From Alphaproteobacteria bacterium (GTDB lineage Bacteria > Pseudomonadota > Alphaproteobacteria > ATCC43930 > CGMCC-115725): a DNA stretch of 9,488 bases. Every line of letters begins with the position of its first letter. Position 1 is the first letter of the stretch. The notes under the pieces were generated by a model, which made no database searches, was not told the DNA's origin, and worked only from the letters and a program-made list of their open reading frames with translations. A program made the translations under genes and the position numbers. Shown here piece after piece: positions 1 through 5,506 of the stretch. The stretch is from positions 1-9,488 of the forward strand of contig JAGWIH010000070.1 in NCBI GenBank assembly GCA_028866355.1. Reading direction: 5' to 3'.

Positions 1-497
1 TTCGAATACCAGAACGGCACGGCGATCTGCTTGCCGCCGAGATCGGCGAAGCTTTTGATGCCGGTCTGATGGCCGACGACGATGCCCGAGCCGTTGGTGT
101 GGCCCCAGACCATGATCTTGGCCGGGATCTTGTTGTTGTAGCGCATCCACACCGGCACCGGATTGAGCAGGTGCACGACGTTGAAGCGGCGCGCCACGAA
201 GCCTTCGGCGATCTCGGCCCAGCCGCGGATCAGCGTCGGCGGCGCCACCTTGAGGCCTTCGTCCTGGAAATAGCCGTTGGCATGCGCCACCAGCAGCGAG
301 GCGGCGTCGGTGATCGGCAGATAGCCGATGCGCACGGTCTCGTCGGCGTCGGGATCGGCGGCGCGGGCGCGCTCGGGCAGCGCCGACGCCAGCGCGGCAA
401 GACCGCCGGCGGCGAAATAATCCAGCAAGTCGCGCCGCGAAACATGGCGCAGCGCCGCGTCGATCAGGGGAAATTCTTTGCCGTCGGTGGCGTCCAT
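1..497 (-). CDS. ABC transporter substrate-binding protein, NrtA/SsuA/TauA type (3' end beyond window)
   Basis: Periplasmic binding protein of the nitrate/sulfonate/taurine importer class; the open frame runs off the left edge after about 165 residues. The N-terminus carries a twin-arginine signal: SRRDLL at residues 20-25, then an alanine-rich hydrophobic stretch and a likely cleavage site after ARA near residue 46. This implies export of a folded protein by Tat. The mature part begins VRIGYLPITDAA, followed by AHANGYFQDEGL and RGWAEIAEGF, the usual opening of the NMT1/SsuA-like fold. The start at 497 is preferred because AAAGAAAGG lies about 9 bases upstream; an in-frame ATG at 518 lacks such a site. 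It follows the ATPase gene by 38 bp on the same strand, so the two form an operon. The permease is not seen and may lie further left. The ligand cannot be told from this part. Confidence 0.9.
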   Translation of the reverse strand, partial: MDATDGKEFPLIDAALRHVSRRDLLDYFAAGGLAALASALPERARAADPDADETVRIGYLPITDAASLLVAHANGYFQDEGLKVAPPTLIRGWAEIAEGFVARRFNVVHLLNPVPVWMRYNNKIPAKIMVWGHTNGSGIVVGHQTGIKSFADLGGKQIAVPFWYS

Positions 498-535
498 GAA
501 CGATGACCTTTCTTTCATATCGGGTGGCGACCGCC

Positions 536-1315
536 CTAGCCCGCCGCCGCCATCGCGGCGGCGCCCTGGTCGGCGGTGTGGAACAGATCCGCGAGCTGCG
601 CGCGGAGGCGGCGGAATTCCATGGTCTCGCGCTTGCGCGTGCCCTCGATGGTGACGGCGACCTGACCGACGATGCGGCCCGGCCGGCCGGCGAGCACCAG
701 CACGCGATCGGCCAGCGTGATCGCCTCGTCGAAATCGTGGCTGACGATCACCACCGTGAGGCCGATGCGGCGCGCGATCTCGCGCACCTCGTATTGCAGC
801 GCGACGCGCGTCAACGGATCGAGACCGGAAAACGGCTCATCCAGCAACAGCACTTCGGGCTCGGGCGCCAGCGAGCGGGCGAAGGCGACGCGCTGCTGCT
901 GGCCGCCCGAAAGCCGCTGGACGTTGGTGCCGGCCCATTCCTCGAGCTGCACCAGCTTCAACAATTCGGCGACGCGCGCCTGCGCCTGACGGCCGCGCCC
1001 CGCGAAGTCGAGACCGATGGCGATGTTCTGCGCCACGGTCATCCACGGATAGAGCGACGGCTCCTGGAACATCAGGACGCAGGCGGGATTCGGCGCCGTC
1101 ACCGGTTTGTCGGCCACGAGAACCCGACCCGAGGTCGGCCGCGCGAAGCCGGCGATGAGCTGGAGCAGCGTCGACTTGCCGCCGCCGCTGCGGCCGACGA
1201 CGGCGACGATCTCGCCTTTGCCGACGCTGAAGCTGACATCGGCCAGCACCGGCTGAGCGCGGCCGTAACGGTGCGCGAGCGCTTCAACCCTGATGCTGCG
1301 GACGGCGTGATCCAT
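536..1315 (-). CDS. ABC transporter ATP-binding protein, SsuB/TauB/NrtD type
   Basis: Cytoplasmic ATPase, 259 residues, driving an importer of the nitrate/sulfonate/taurine class. All motifs are intact: Walker A GRSGGGKST at 41-49, Q-loop glutamine 84 in FQEPSLYPWMTV, signature LSGGQQQR at 135-142, Walker B VLLLDE at 155-160 and switch histidine 193 in VSHD. The PWMTV sequence after the Q-loop is typical of this importer class. Length is normal for the family. It is the promoter-proximal gene, with the Tat-dependent binding protein 38 bp downstream. The ribosome binding site is poor. The upstream side is the long non-coding gap shared with the divergent phasin gene. The substrate (nitrate, sulfonate, taurine, pyrimidine precursor or other) cannot be decided from the ATPase. 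Confidence 0.95.
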   Translation of the reverse strand: MDHAVRSIRVEALAHRYGRAQPVLADVSFSVGKGEIVAVVGRSGGGKSTLLQLIAGFARPTSGRVLVADKPVTAPNPACVLMFQEPSLYPWMTVAQNIAIGLDFAGRGRQAQARVAELLKLVQLEEWAGTNVQRLSGGQQQRVAFARSLAPEPEVLLLDEPFSGLDPLTRVALQYEVREIARRIGLTVVIVSHDFDEAITLADRVLVLAGRPGRIVGQVAVTIEGTRKRETMEFRRLRAQLADLFHTADQGAAAMAAAG

Positions 1316-1354
1316 GACCCGGCTCGCGGAAGCCCGATTTCAACGAATGATATA

Positions 1355-1363
1355 TGTGAATAA
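1355..1363 (-). promoter_or_regulatory. DnaA box (TTATTCACA)
   Basis: Read on the minus strand, this is TTATTCACA, an exact match to the DnaA-box consensus TTWTNCACA. It lies at the edge of the AT-rich stretch and about 150 bp from the second cluster of boxes. A 9-mer can occur by chance, so the weight comes from the clustering. Confidence 0.45.
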
Positions 1364-1508
1364 AGCGCTTTGCATACTAGTGCGCCGCACAACCGCCTTA
1401 TATAACATTTTTAGCGCGTTATTTAAGGTGCGCGCCGCCGCCCCTCCCATGACGCTTCCACGACGGATCGACCGCGGTGCGATGAACCCGCGATGACGAC
1501 ACGAAAGG

Positions 1509-1540
1509 TTGTGCACAAGAATATCCACAGGTGTGGATAA
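1509..1540. promoter_or_regulatory. DnaA-box cluster with perfect head-to-head pair
   Basis: Three elements sit within 32 bp. Positions 1509-1518 are the palindrome TTGTGCACAA, one mismatch from a DnaA box on either strand. Positions 1521-1529, ATATCCACA, are one mismatch from the box. Positions 1532-1540 are a perfect box on the minus strand (TTATCCACA). The last two form a perfect inverted repeat, TATCCACA-GG-TGTGGATA, at 1522-1539. DnaA bound here could start replication, regulate the flanking genes or titrate DnaA. Confidence 0.55.
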
Positions 1541-1781
1541 CTCGATTGCGCCGCAGCACGACGCATTGAAATTATTCGGGTCGTCTAGGGTGTTCACCCG
1601 ATGGACGCGCGGCCGCGTGTGGCGCGACAGTGTCGGCGGAACATCCTCGACGCCCGATCGTCGTCCCGGCCCTCCGGTATCGACCCGAGGACATCGAGGG
1701 GGATCACTGCAGAACTTTCGTGATCGAATCCCGGCGCCAGCACCGGGTGCTGGCTGCTTCCTTCTTTCGAAAGAAACCCGC

Positions 1782-2249
1782 ATGGCCAAGACCAACGGAA
1801 CCGTCACCGATGCCGGCGCCGCCGGCAACGCGTTCGCCAAGATGATGGGCGAATGGCCGATGTTCGCCTTCAACTACGAGGCGATGATGGACAGCCAGCG
1901 CCGCAACTGGGCCGCGCTGGTCGAAGCGAACAAGCTGTGGAACGAAAGTGCACAAATGCTGGCGACGCGGCACATGGAGCTGACGCGCCAAGCGATGCAG
2001 GATTTCGCCGAGCTGTTCGAAGAGACGCTGCGCAAGCCCGGCGCGTTCGAGGACCAGATCGGCAAAGGCGCCGCCTGCACGCGCCACGCGCTCGAAGGCA
2101 TCTGCGACCTCGCCGACCACGCCACCAAATCGAGCGCCGAAGTGATGAAGCTGCTCAACAAGCGGATGAGCGAAACGCTCGACGACGCGCGCACCTACGC
2201 CAAACGCGCGCCAAACGCGGCCGCGACGCATGCCGTCGCCGCGGACTAG
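1782..2249 (+). CDS. Phasin family protein (Phasin_2 type)
   Basis: 155-residue phasin-like protein. Phasins coat polyhydroxyalkanoate granules and control their number and size. After a short N-terminal stretch, the run FNYEAMMDSQRRNWAALVEA followed by NKLWNESAQMLATRHMELTRQ and LFEETLRKPG is characteristic: long amphipathic helices with the granule-phasin spacing of aromatic and Asn/Arg residues. The C-terminal half (about residues 90-140) is again helical, ending in an alanine-rich tail. The start at 1782 is chosen because homology begins there; a longer reading from 1509 would run through the DnaA-box cluster. The ribosome binding site is modest (GAAAG upstream). A small gene follows 30 bp downstream on the same strand. 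The polymer synthase genes are not in the window, so a granule role is inferred from the family only. Confidence 0.85.
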   Translation: MAKTNGTVTDAGAAGNAFAKMMGEWPMFAFNYEAMMDSQRRNWAALVEANKLWNESAQMLATRHMELTRQAMQDFAELFEETLRKPGAFEDQIGKGAACTRHALEGICDLADHATKSSAEVMKLLNKRMSETLDDARTYAKRAPNAAATHAVAAD

Positions 2250-2279
2250 ATAAGCGGCCCAAGTTCTAGGGAGAGAAAC

Positions 2280-2453
2280 ATGATGCCGAACACGGCACGA
2301 CGCGATCCGCCCCACGAGCGGACGAACCAGGAGCACGACCGCCGCACGCTGATCTCCAAGCTGCGGTGGATGGGACTGGAGCAGGAAGCGGACCGGCTGA
2401 CCGCGGCGGGCGAAACGCCGGCGGCGATCACCGTGCCGGCGGAAACGGACTAG
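2280..2453 (+). CDS. Small hypothetical protein, 57 residues
   Basis: Short gene starting MMPNTARRDP, preceded by a strong ribosome binding site (AGGGAGAG about 6 bases before the ATG), which is the main reason to call it. The protein is charged and soluble, with a predicted helix around residues 22-43 (LISKLRWMGLEQEADRL) and an Ala/Pro-rich tail. The phrase K-L-R-W-M-G-L-E-x-E-A-x-R-L resembles small uncharacterised alphaproteobacterial proteins, but no function is known to me. It lies 30 bp after the phasin stop on the same strand and is probably co-transcribed with it. The transcript would run into the REP-like hairpin at 2484-2526 and converge on the glutathione reductase gene. Confidence 0.6.
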   Translation: MMPNTARRDPPHERTNQEHDRRTLISKLRWMGLEQEADRLTAAGETPAAITVPAETD

Positions 2454-2483
2454 GCGAGTTTACGCTTCGTCATTGCGACGAAG

Positions 2484-2526
2484 GCCCCCTCACCCTGCCC
2501 TCCCCCCCGAAGACGGGGGCGAGGGA
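2484..2526. repeat. REP-like palindromic repeat, copy 1
   Basis: Begins CCCCCTCACCCTGCCCTC and folds as CCCTC-C6 against G5-C-GAGGG around GAAGAC. It lies in the convergent gap between the phasin operon and gor. The right arm (GAAGACGGGGGCGAGGGA) is the apparent source of the 24-bp tandem repeat found at 5655-5768. Confidence 0.8.
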
Positions 2527-2557
2527 AAAATAAAATGGGTGACGCCATCGGCGTCAC
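2526..2557 (-). terminator. Rho-independent terminator of gor, overlapping its stop codon
   Basis: A perfect inverted repeat, GTGACGCC-ATC-GGCGTCAC, lies at 2539-2557. On the minus strand the hairpin is followed by CCATTTTATTTTT (2538-2526), a T-rich tract. The gor stop codon (2554-2556) lies inside the first stem arm. Confidence 0.65.
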
Positions 2558-3930
2558 TCCGCCGCTTTTGCCTTCGGTTCGGGCACCTTCGTCCGCAGGG
2601 TGACGAACTCCTCCGACGCGGTCGGATGGATGCCTATTGTTCTGTCGAACTGTTGCTTGGTCGCGCCGCAGGTGAGCGCGACGGCGAGGCCGCCGATGAT
2701 CTCGGGCGCGTCCGGCCCGACCATGTGCGCGCCCAGCACCTTGTCGCTGGCGCGGTCGACCACCAGCTTCATCAGCGTCTTCTCGTCGCGGCCGGAGAGT
2801 GTGTTCTTCAGCGGCCGGAAAACGGTGCGATAGACGTCGATCGCGGTGTGCGCCGCGCGCGCCTCGGCCTCGGTCAGGCCGACGGTGCCGATGGTCGGAT
2901 TGGAAAACACCGCCGTCGGCACGATCTCGGTCCGGGCGCAAATCGGATTGTTGTTGAACAGCGTCTCGGCGAGCGCGCGGCCTTCGGCGATGGCGGTCGG
3001 CGTCAGGTTGAGCATGTCGGTGGCGTCGCCGATGGCGTAGATGTTCGGCACCGACGTGCGCGACCATTCGTCCACCTTGATCGCGCCGCTTTCGGGATGG
3101 AGTGCCACGCCGGCTTCGGCCAGGCCCATGCCCGTGGTGTTGGGCTTCCGGCCGGTGGCGTACATGACGCAATCGGCCGACAGCTCGGCGCCCGCCTTGG
3201 TGCCGAGGCTGAAACCGGAACCGCGTTTGGCGATCTTTACGATCTCGGTGCGGGCATGGATGACGATGCCGCGCGCGCGCATTTCGCGCGCCAGGTGGAC
3301 GCGGACATCGTCGTCGAAGCCGTTGAGCAGCTCTTCGCCGCGGATCACCAGCTGCACCGACGCGCCGAGACCCGAAAAGATGCCGGCGAACTCGACCGCG
3401 ATATAGCCGCCGCCGACAATGACGATGTTGCGCGGCAGCTTGGGCAGGTCGAGCGCCTCGTTCGACGAGATGACGTGCTCGATGCCGGGGATCTTGGGCG
3501 TCACCGGATGGCCGCCGATGGCGAGCAGGATGTTGGCGGCGGTGTGGCGTTTGCCATTCACCTCGATCGTGTGCGCGTCGAGCAGCTTGGCGTGGCCTTC
3601 GAAAAGCCGCGCGCCGGCATCGCTCAGCAGCTTGCGGTAGACGCCTTCGAGCCGCGTCGTCTCCTGGTTCTTGGCGGCGATGAGATCGGGCCAGGAATGC
3701 ACCGGCGGCGCGACGCGCCAGCCATAGCCGGCGGCGTCCGCGACGTCGTCGGCAAAATGCGCGGCGTAGACCAGGAGCTTCTTCGGCACGCAGCCGCGCA
3801 GCACGCAGGTGCCGCCGACGCGAAGATGCTCGGAGATGGCGACGCGCGCGCCATAACTCGCGGCGCGGCGCGACGCCGCGACGCCGCCCGAGCCGGCGCC
3901 GATGGTGAAGAGATCGAAATCGTATTCCAT
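2554..3930 (-). CDS. gor: Glutathione-disulfide reductase
   Basis: Cytosolic FAD enzyme, 458 residues, reducing glutathione disulfide with NADPH. The FAD-binding GAGSGG is at 11-16. The redox-active disulfide is Cys42 and Cys47 in GGTCVLRGCVPKK. The NADPH-binding motif is GGGYIAVE at 173-180, the second FAD motif is IYAIGD at 297-302, and the C-terminal dimer domain carries the catalytic GIHPTASEE (His435, Glu440). This arrangement separates it from dihydrolipoamide dehydrogenase and mercuric reductase. One oddity: of the two arginines that hold the NADPH 2'-phosphate in E. coli Gor (198 and 204), only the first is kept (Arg197); the second position is Asn203. The gene is preceded by REP-like repeats, and a hairpin terminator overlaps its stop codon. 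Confidence 0.95.
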   Translation of the reverse strand: MEYDFDLFTIGAGSGGVAASRRAASYGARVAISEHLRVGGTCVLRGCVPKKLLVYAAHFADDVADAAGYGWRVAPPVHSWPDLIAAKNQETTRLEGVYRKLLSDAGARLFEGHAKLLDAHTIEVNGKRHTAANILLAIGGHPVTPKIPGIEHVISSNEALDLPKLPRNIVIVGGGYIAVEFAGIFSGLGASVQLVIRGEELLNGFDDDVRVHLAREMRARGIVIHARTEIVKIAKRGSGFSLGTKAGAELSADCVMYATGRKPNTTGMGLAEAGVALHPESGAIKVDEWSRTSVPNIYAIGDATDMLNLTPTAIAEGRALAETLFNNNPICARTEIVPTAVFSNPTIGTVGLTEAEARAAHTAIDVYRTVFRPLKNTLSGRDEKTLMKLVVDRASDKVLGAHMVGPDAPEIIGGLAVALTCGATKQQFDRTIGIHPTASEEFVTLRTKVPEPKAKAAE

Positions 3931-3964
3931 CGGCGGATGCTAGCTGATGTGACGAGGATCGTGC

Positions 3965-4010
3965 ACCCCCTCACCCTGCCCTCTCCCCCAAGGGGGAGAG
4001 GGAGAAAAAA
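3965..4010. repeat. REP-like palindromic repeat, copy 2
   Basis: CCCCCTCACCCTGCC leader, then a perfect 11-bp stem CCCTCTCCCCC (3979-3989) and GGGGGAGAGGG (3992-4002) with a 2-base loop, followed by an A-rich tail. Its leader is the reverse complement of the end of the next copy (GGGTGAGGGGG, 4106-4116), so the two form a head-to-head pair. Confidence 0.85.
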
Positions 4011-4035
4011 GAATGATGACCGGCTTCGTTCTTTC

Positions 4036-4116
4036 TTCCCTCGCCCCCGCGAGGGGGAGAGGGTTGCAAGGCGTTGGCGAGCGAAAGCGAGCCTTACGCC
4101 GAGCTGGGTGAGGGGG
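4036..4116. repeat. REP-like composite repeat, copy 3 (long form)
   Basis: CCCTCGCCCCC-GCGA-GGGGGAGAGGG hairpin (4038-4063), then a second hairpin built from GGCGTTGGC and GCCTTACGCC around GAGCGAAAGCGA, then GAGCTGGGTGAGGGGG. Nearly the same long form recurs at 5414-5491. It lies just downstream of the stop of the small membrane protein gene. Confidence 0.85.
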
Positions 4117-4127
4117 AATGCGCGCCA

Positions 4128-4400
4128 TCACGTCGTCTGGGCGGCGGTGGCGGTGAGGCGCTCGGTCAGCACGTTGAGGCGCTTGAGGATGCCGAGCACG
4201 GTCGCGTAGATGACGAAGATGTAGAAGAAATAATTGACGATCGGGATCAGCGACAGGATCACCCACAGCACGACGCTGTGGCGGAGCCGGTGGGCGATGA
4301 AGCCGTTGCCGATGGCGCAGCCGGCCCACAAAACCACCAGGCCGGTGAACAGCGGCAATCGCGCCACCGCGTCATCCATCATCATTACCGTGTCATGCAT
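4128..4400 (-). CDS. Small two-helix inner-membrane protein, 90 residues, function unknown
   Basis: Two hydrophobic segments are visible: about residues 15-35 (LPLFTGLVVLWAGCAIGNGF) and about 43-71 (VVLWVILSLIPIVNYFFYIF and on). A short positively charged loop, AHRLRH, lies between them, and a polar C-terminal tail holds NVLTERLTATAAQ. The start at 4400 is supported by AGGGAGA about 5 bases before the ATG. A longer reading from 4523 would add Arg/Pro-rich sequence lacking such a site and is not favoured. I do not recognise the family. The gene is isolated between repeat-rich spacers and is followed by the long-form REP-like copy. Confidence 0.65.
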   Translation of the reverse strand: MHDTVMMMDDAVARLPLFTGLVVLWAGCAIGNGFIAHRLRHSVVLWVILSLIPIVNYFFYIFVIYATVLGILKRLNVLTERLTATAAQTT

Positions 4401-4522
4401 CGTGGTCTCCCTGGGTTGCGGCCGCATGCGCCGGAAGCCCGGCGCGCGGCAATGGGTCGCCTTCTCTATAGCCGGAAAGCGGGCCGGCCGTCGCGGGCGG
4501 CGTGCGGATCGCTGCCAAGGCA

Positions 4523-4591
4523 TTCACCACGGAGGCACGGAGAGCACGAAGAACGATTTTTTCTCCGTGTGCTTTGCGTCTCCGTGGTGAA
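4523..4591. repeat. 69-bp element with 12-bp terminal inverted repeats, copy A (MITE-like)
   Basis: The ends TTCACCACGGAG (4523-4534) and CTCCGTGGTGAA (4580-4591) are exact reverse complements. The interior holds partly complementary GGCACGGAGAGCACGAAG and TCTCCGTGTGCTTTGCG around a T-run, so the whole can fold into one long hairpin. A near-copy lies at 5289-5356. Similar CACCACGGAG...CTCCGTGGTG palindromes occur in many unrelated bacterial genomes; no transposase is encoded. Confidence 0.8.
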
Positions 4592-4610
4592 CGGGCGCAC
4601 GGCGCGATAT

Positions 4611-4648
4611 CCCCTCACCCTGCCCTCTCCCCGCAAGCGGGGAGAGGG
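4611..4648. repeat. REP-like palindromic repeat, copy 4
   Basis: CCCCTCACCCTGCC leader followed by a perfect 12-bp stem CCCTCTCCCCGC-AA-GCGGGGAGAGGG (4623-4648). Confidence 0.85.
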
Positions 4649-4650
4649 TC

Positions 4651-4689
4651 AATAAAAGAAAGCCCTCTCCCCGCAAGCGGGGCGAGGGG
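4651..4689 (-). terminator. REP-like repeat copy 5, acting as probable terminator of the DUF2141 gene
   Basis: The stem CCCTCTCCCCGC (4663-4674) pairs with GCGGGGCGAGGG (4677-4688) with one mismatch. On the minus strand it lies 11 bases after the DUF2141 stop codon and is followed by CTTTCTTTTATT, so this repeat copy also has the form of an intrinsic terminator. Confidence 0.6.
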
Positions 4690-4699
4690 CAACTCGTCG

Positions 4700-5167
4700 C
4701 TAGTAGCGGACGGTGAGGGCGATGGCGGTGGCCGGGTTGCCGACGGGAAAGGCGGCCTGGGCGAAGGTCGGCCGCGACACCACGGCGCGGATGCCGTTGG
4801 ACAGCGCATAGCCGTCGAGCGGATAGCCGAACCAGTTGGTCTTGAAATGGCCGAGCAGCTCTTCGTCGTGATAGCAGCCGACGGCATAGGTGCCGGGCGG
4901 CAGGTGATCGAAGCTGACGACGATCGGCGCGGTCGACGCCTTCACCTTCACATGACGCAGCGCATAATCGCCGTCGGGAAAATTCGCCGGCCCGTTGAAG
5001 AGCGCGACATAAACGTCGCCCGTGTTGCTGTGCACGCCGGTGATGGTGACGGTGAGCGTGGCGGCGAGCGCGGCCGGCGCGCCGGCGACGAAGGCGAACA
5101 GCGCGGCGGCAGCGAGCACAAAAAGCGGCGAGCGGCGCCGCGCGGCGTGCGTCGTTGCAACAAACAT
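4700..5167 (-). CDS. DUF2141 family secreted protein
   Basis: 155-residue exported protein of the DUF2141 family, whose role is unknown. The N-terminus is a Sec signal peptide: a basic stretch (HAARRR), a hydrophobic core FVLAAAALFAFVAG, and a likely cleavage site after ALAA near residue 36. The mature part is a beta-rich domain with the family hallmarks: LTVTITG at 38-44, GDVYVALFN at 50-58, FDHLPPGTYAV at 86-96 and CYHDEELLGHFKTNWFGYP around 98-116. Length fits the family. The start at 5167 is taken because the signal peptide begins there; an upstream in-frame extension would translate the 69-bp repeat. The gene is flanked by both copies of that repeat and by REP-like hairpins, and a hairpin plus T-run lies just after the stop. 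It stands alone in transcription. Confidence 0.85.
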   Translation of the reverse strand: MFVATTHAARRRSPLFVLAAAALFAFVAGAPAALAATLTVTITGVHSNTGDVYVALFNGPANFPDGDYALRHVKVKASTAPIVVSFDHLPPGTYAVGCYHDEELLGHFKTNWFGYPLDGYALSNGIRAVVSRPTFAQAAFPVGNPATAIALTVRY

Positions 5168-5288
5168 GAAACGGGAACCCCTGGATTGCGCCCGGCCAAG
5201 CGGGCCCGACGGCGCGCAATCTATCCGAACGCGCGCGGCCGATCCGAATGAATTTTGCGTGATGGCGGGGCGTGACGAAAAGGGAATG

Positions 5289-5356
5289 CACCACGGAGGC
5301 ACTGAGAGCACGGAGAAAGATGATTTTTCCTCCGTGTTCTTTGCGTCTCCGTGGTT
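5289..5356. repeat. Terminal-inverted-repeat element, copy B (MITE-like)
   Basis: CACCACGGAGGCAC at the left and TTTGCGTCTCCGTGGT at the right; ACCACGGAG (5290-5298) is the exact reverse complement of CTCCGTGGT (5347-5355). It aligns along its whole length with 4525-4591 with a modest number of substitutions. The outermost bases have diverged (GTTA instead of GTGAA). Confidence 0.8.
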
Positions 5357-5371
5357 AGCCGAAAGGCGTGG

Positions 5372-5395
5372 ATGCCTGGCACTTCGGCCGGGCAT
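5372..5395. repeat. Short palindrome ATGCCTGGC...GCCGGGCAT
   Basis: Stem arms at 5372-5380 and 5387-5395 around a 6-base loop, with a single G-T type mismatch. It resembles the abundant ATGCCCGGC/GCCGGGCATGACG intergenic repeat of Rhizobiales-type genomes. Confidence 0.55.
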
Positions 5396-5413
5396 GACGC
5401 ATCAAAAAGAAGG

Positions 5414-5491
5414 CCCTCGCCCCCGCGAGGGGGAGAGGGTTGCGCGGCGTCGGCGAGCGAAGCGAGCCTTACGCCGAGCTGGGTGAGGGGG
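5414..5491. repeat. REP-like composite repeat, copy 6 (long form)
   Basis: CCCTCGCCCCC-GCGA-GGGGGAGAGGG followed by TTGCGCGGCGTCGGCGAGCG and GAGCCTTACGCCGAGCTGGG, ending TGAGGGGG. It is almost the same as 4036-4116. Confidence 0.85.
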
Positions 5492-5506
5492 AATGCGGCG
5501 GCCGCG

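Larger units (their letters stand above)
1316..1781. other. 466-bp intergenic region with AT-rich stretch and DnaA-box cluster
   Basis: No convincing gene lies between the divergent ABC ATPase and phasin genes. Positions 1341-1427 are strikingly AT-rich for this DNA; in 1398-1426 only 6 of 29 bases are G or C. A 10-bp palindrome AAAGCGCTTT is at 1363-1372. DnaA-box matches lie at 1355-1363 and 1509-1540. The remainder (1541-1781) shows nothing recognisable. It must also hold the promoters for both flanking genes, but no clear -35/-10 pair could be picked. Possible roles are a replication origin, a DnaA-regulated promoter or a DnaA-titrating site. Confidence 0.5.
4401..4699. other. Repeat-filled intergenic region
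   Basis: There is no gene between the small membrane protein and the DUF2141 gene. From left to right the gap holds GC-rich sequence, the first 69-bp terminal-inverted-repeat element (4523-4591) and two REP-like hairpins (4611-4648 and 4663-4689). Confidence 0.7.
5168..5506. other. 339-bp intergenic region made mostly of repeats
   Basis: No gene is seen here. It holds the upstream region of the DUF2141 gene (5168-5288), the second 69-bp-type element, a short ATGCC...GGCAT hairpin and a long-form REP-like copy reaching almost to the stop codon of the terminase-like gene. Confidence 0.7.

Noticed and set aside
503..1363. Long plus-strand open frame over the ABC ATPase
   Set aside because: Antisense shadow of a gene with intact Walker A, signature and Walker B motifs.
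1509..1781. N-terminal extension of the phasin from 1509
   Set aside because: It would translate the DnaA-box cluster; phasin-like sequence begins at MAKTNG (1782).
2473..4209. Very long open frame on the plus strand (578 codons)
   Set aside because: It is antisense to glutathione reductase, which has all its motifs; the plus-strand reading is Arg/His/Ala-rich without any family resemblance and runs through repeats.
5168..5395. N-terminal extension of the DUF2141 protein
   Set aside because: It would translate the 69-bp repeat and lies before a clear signal peptide that starts at 5167.
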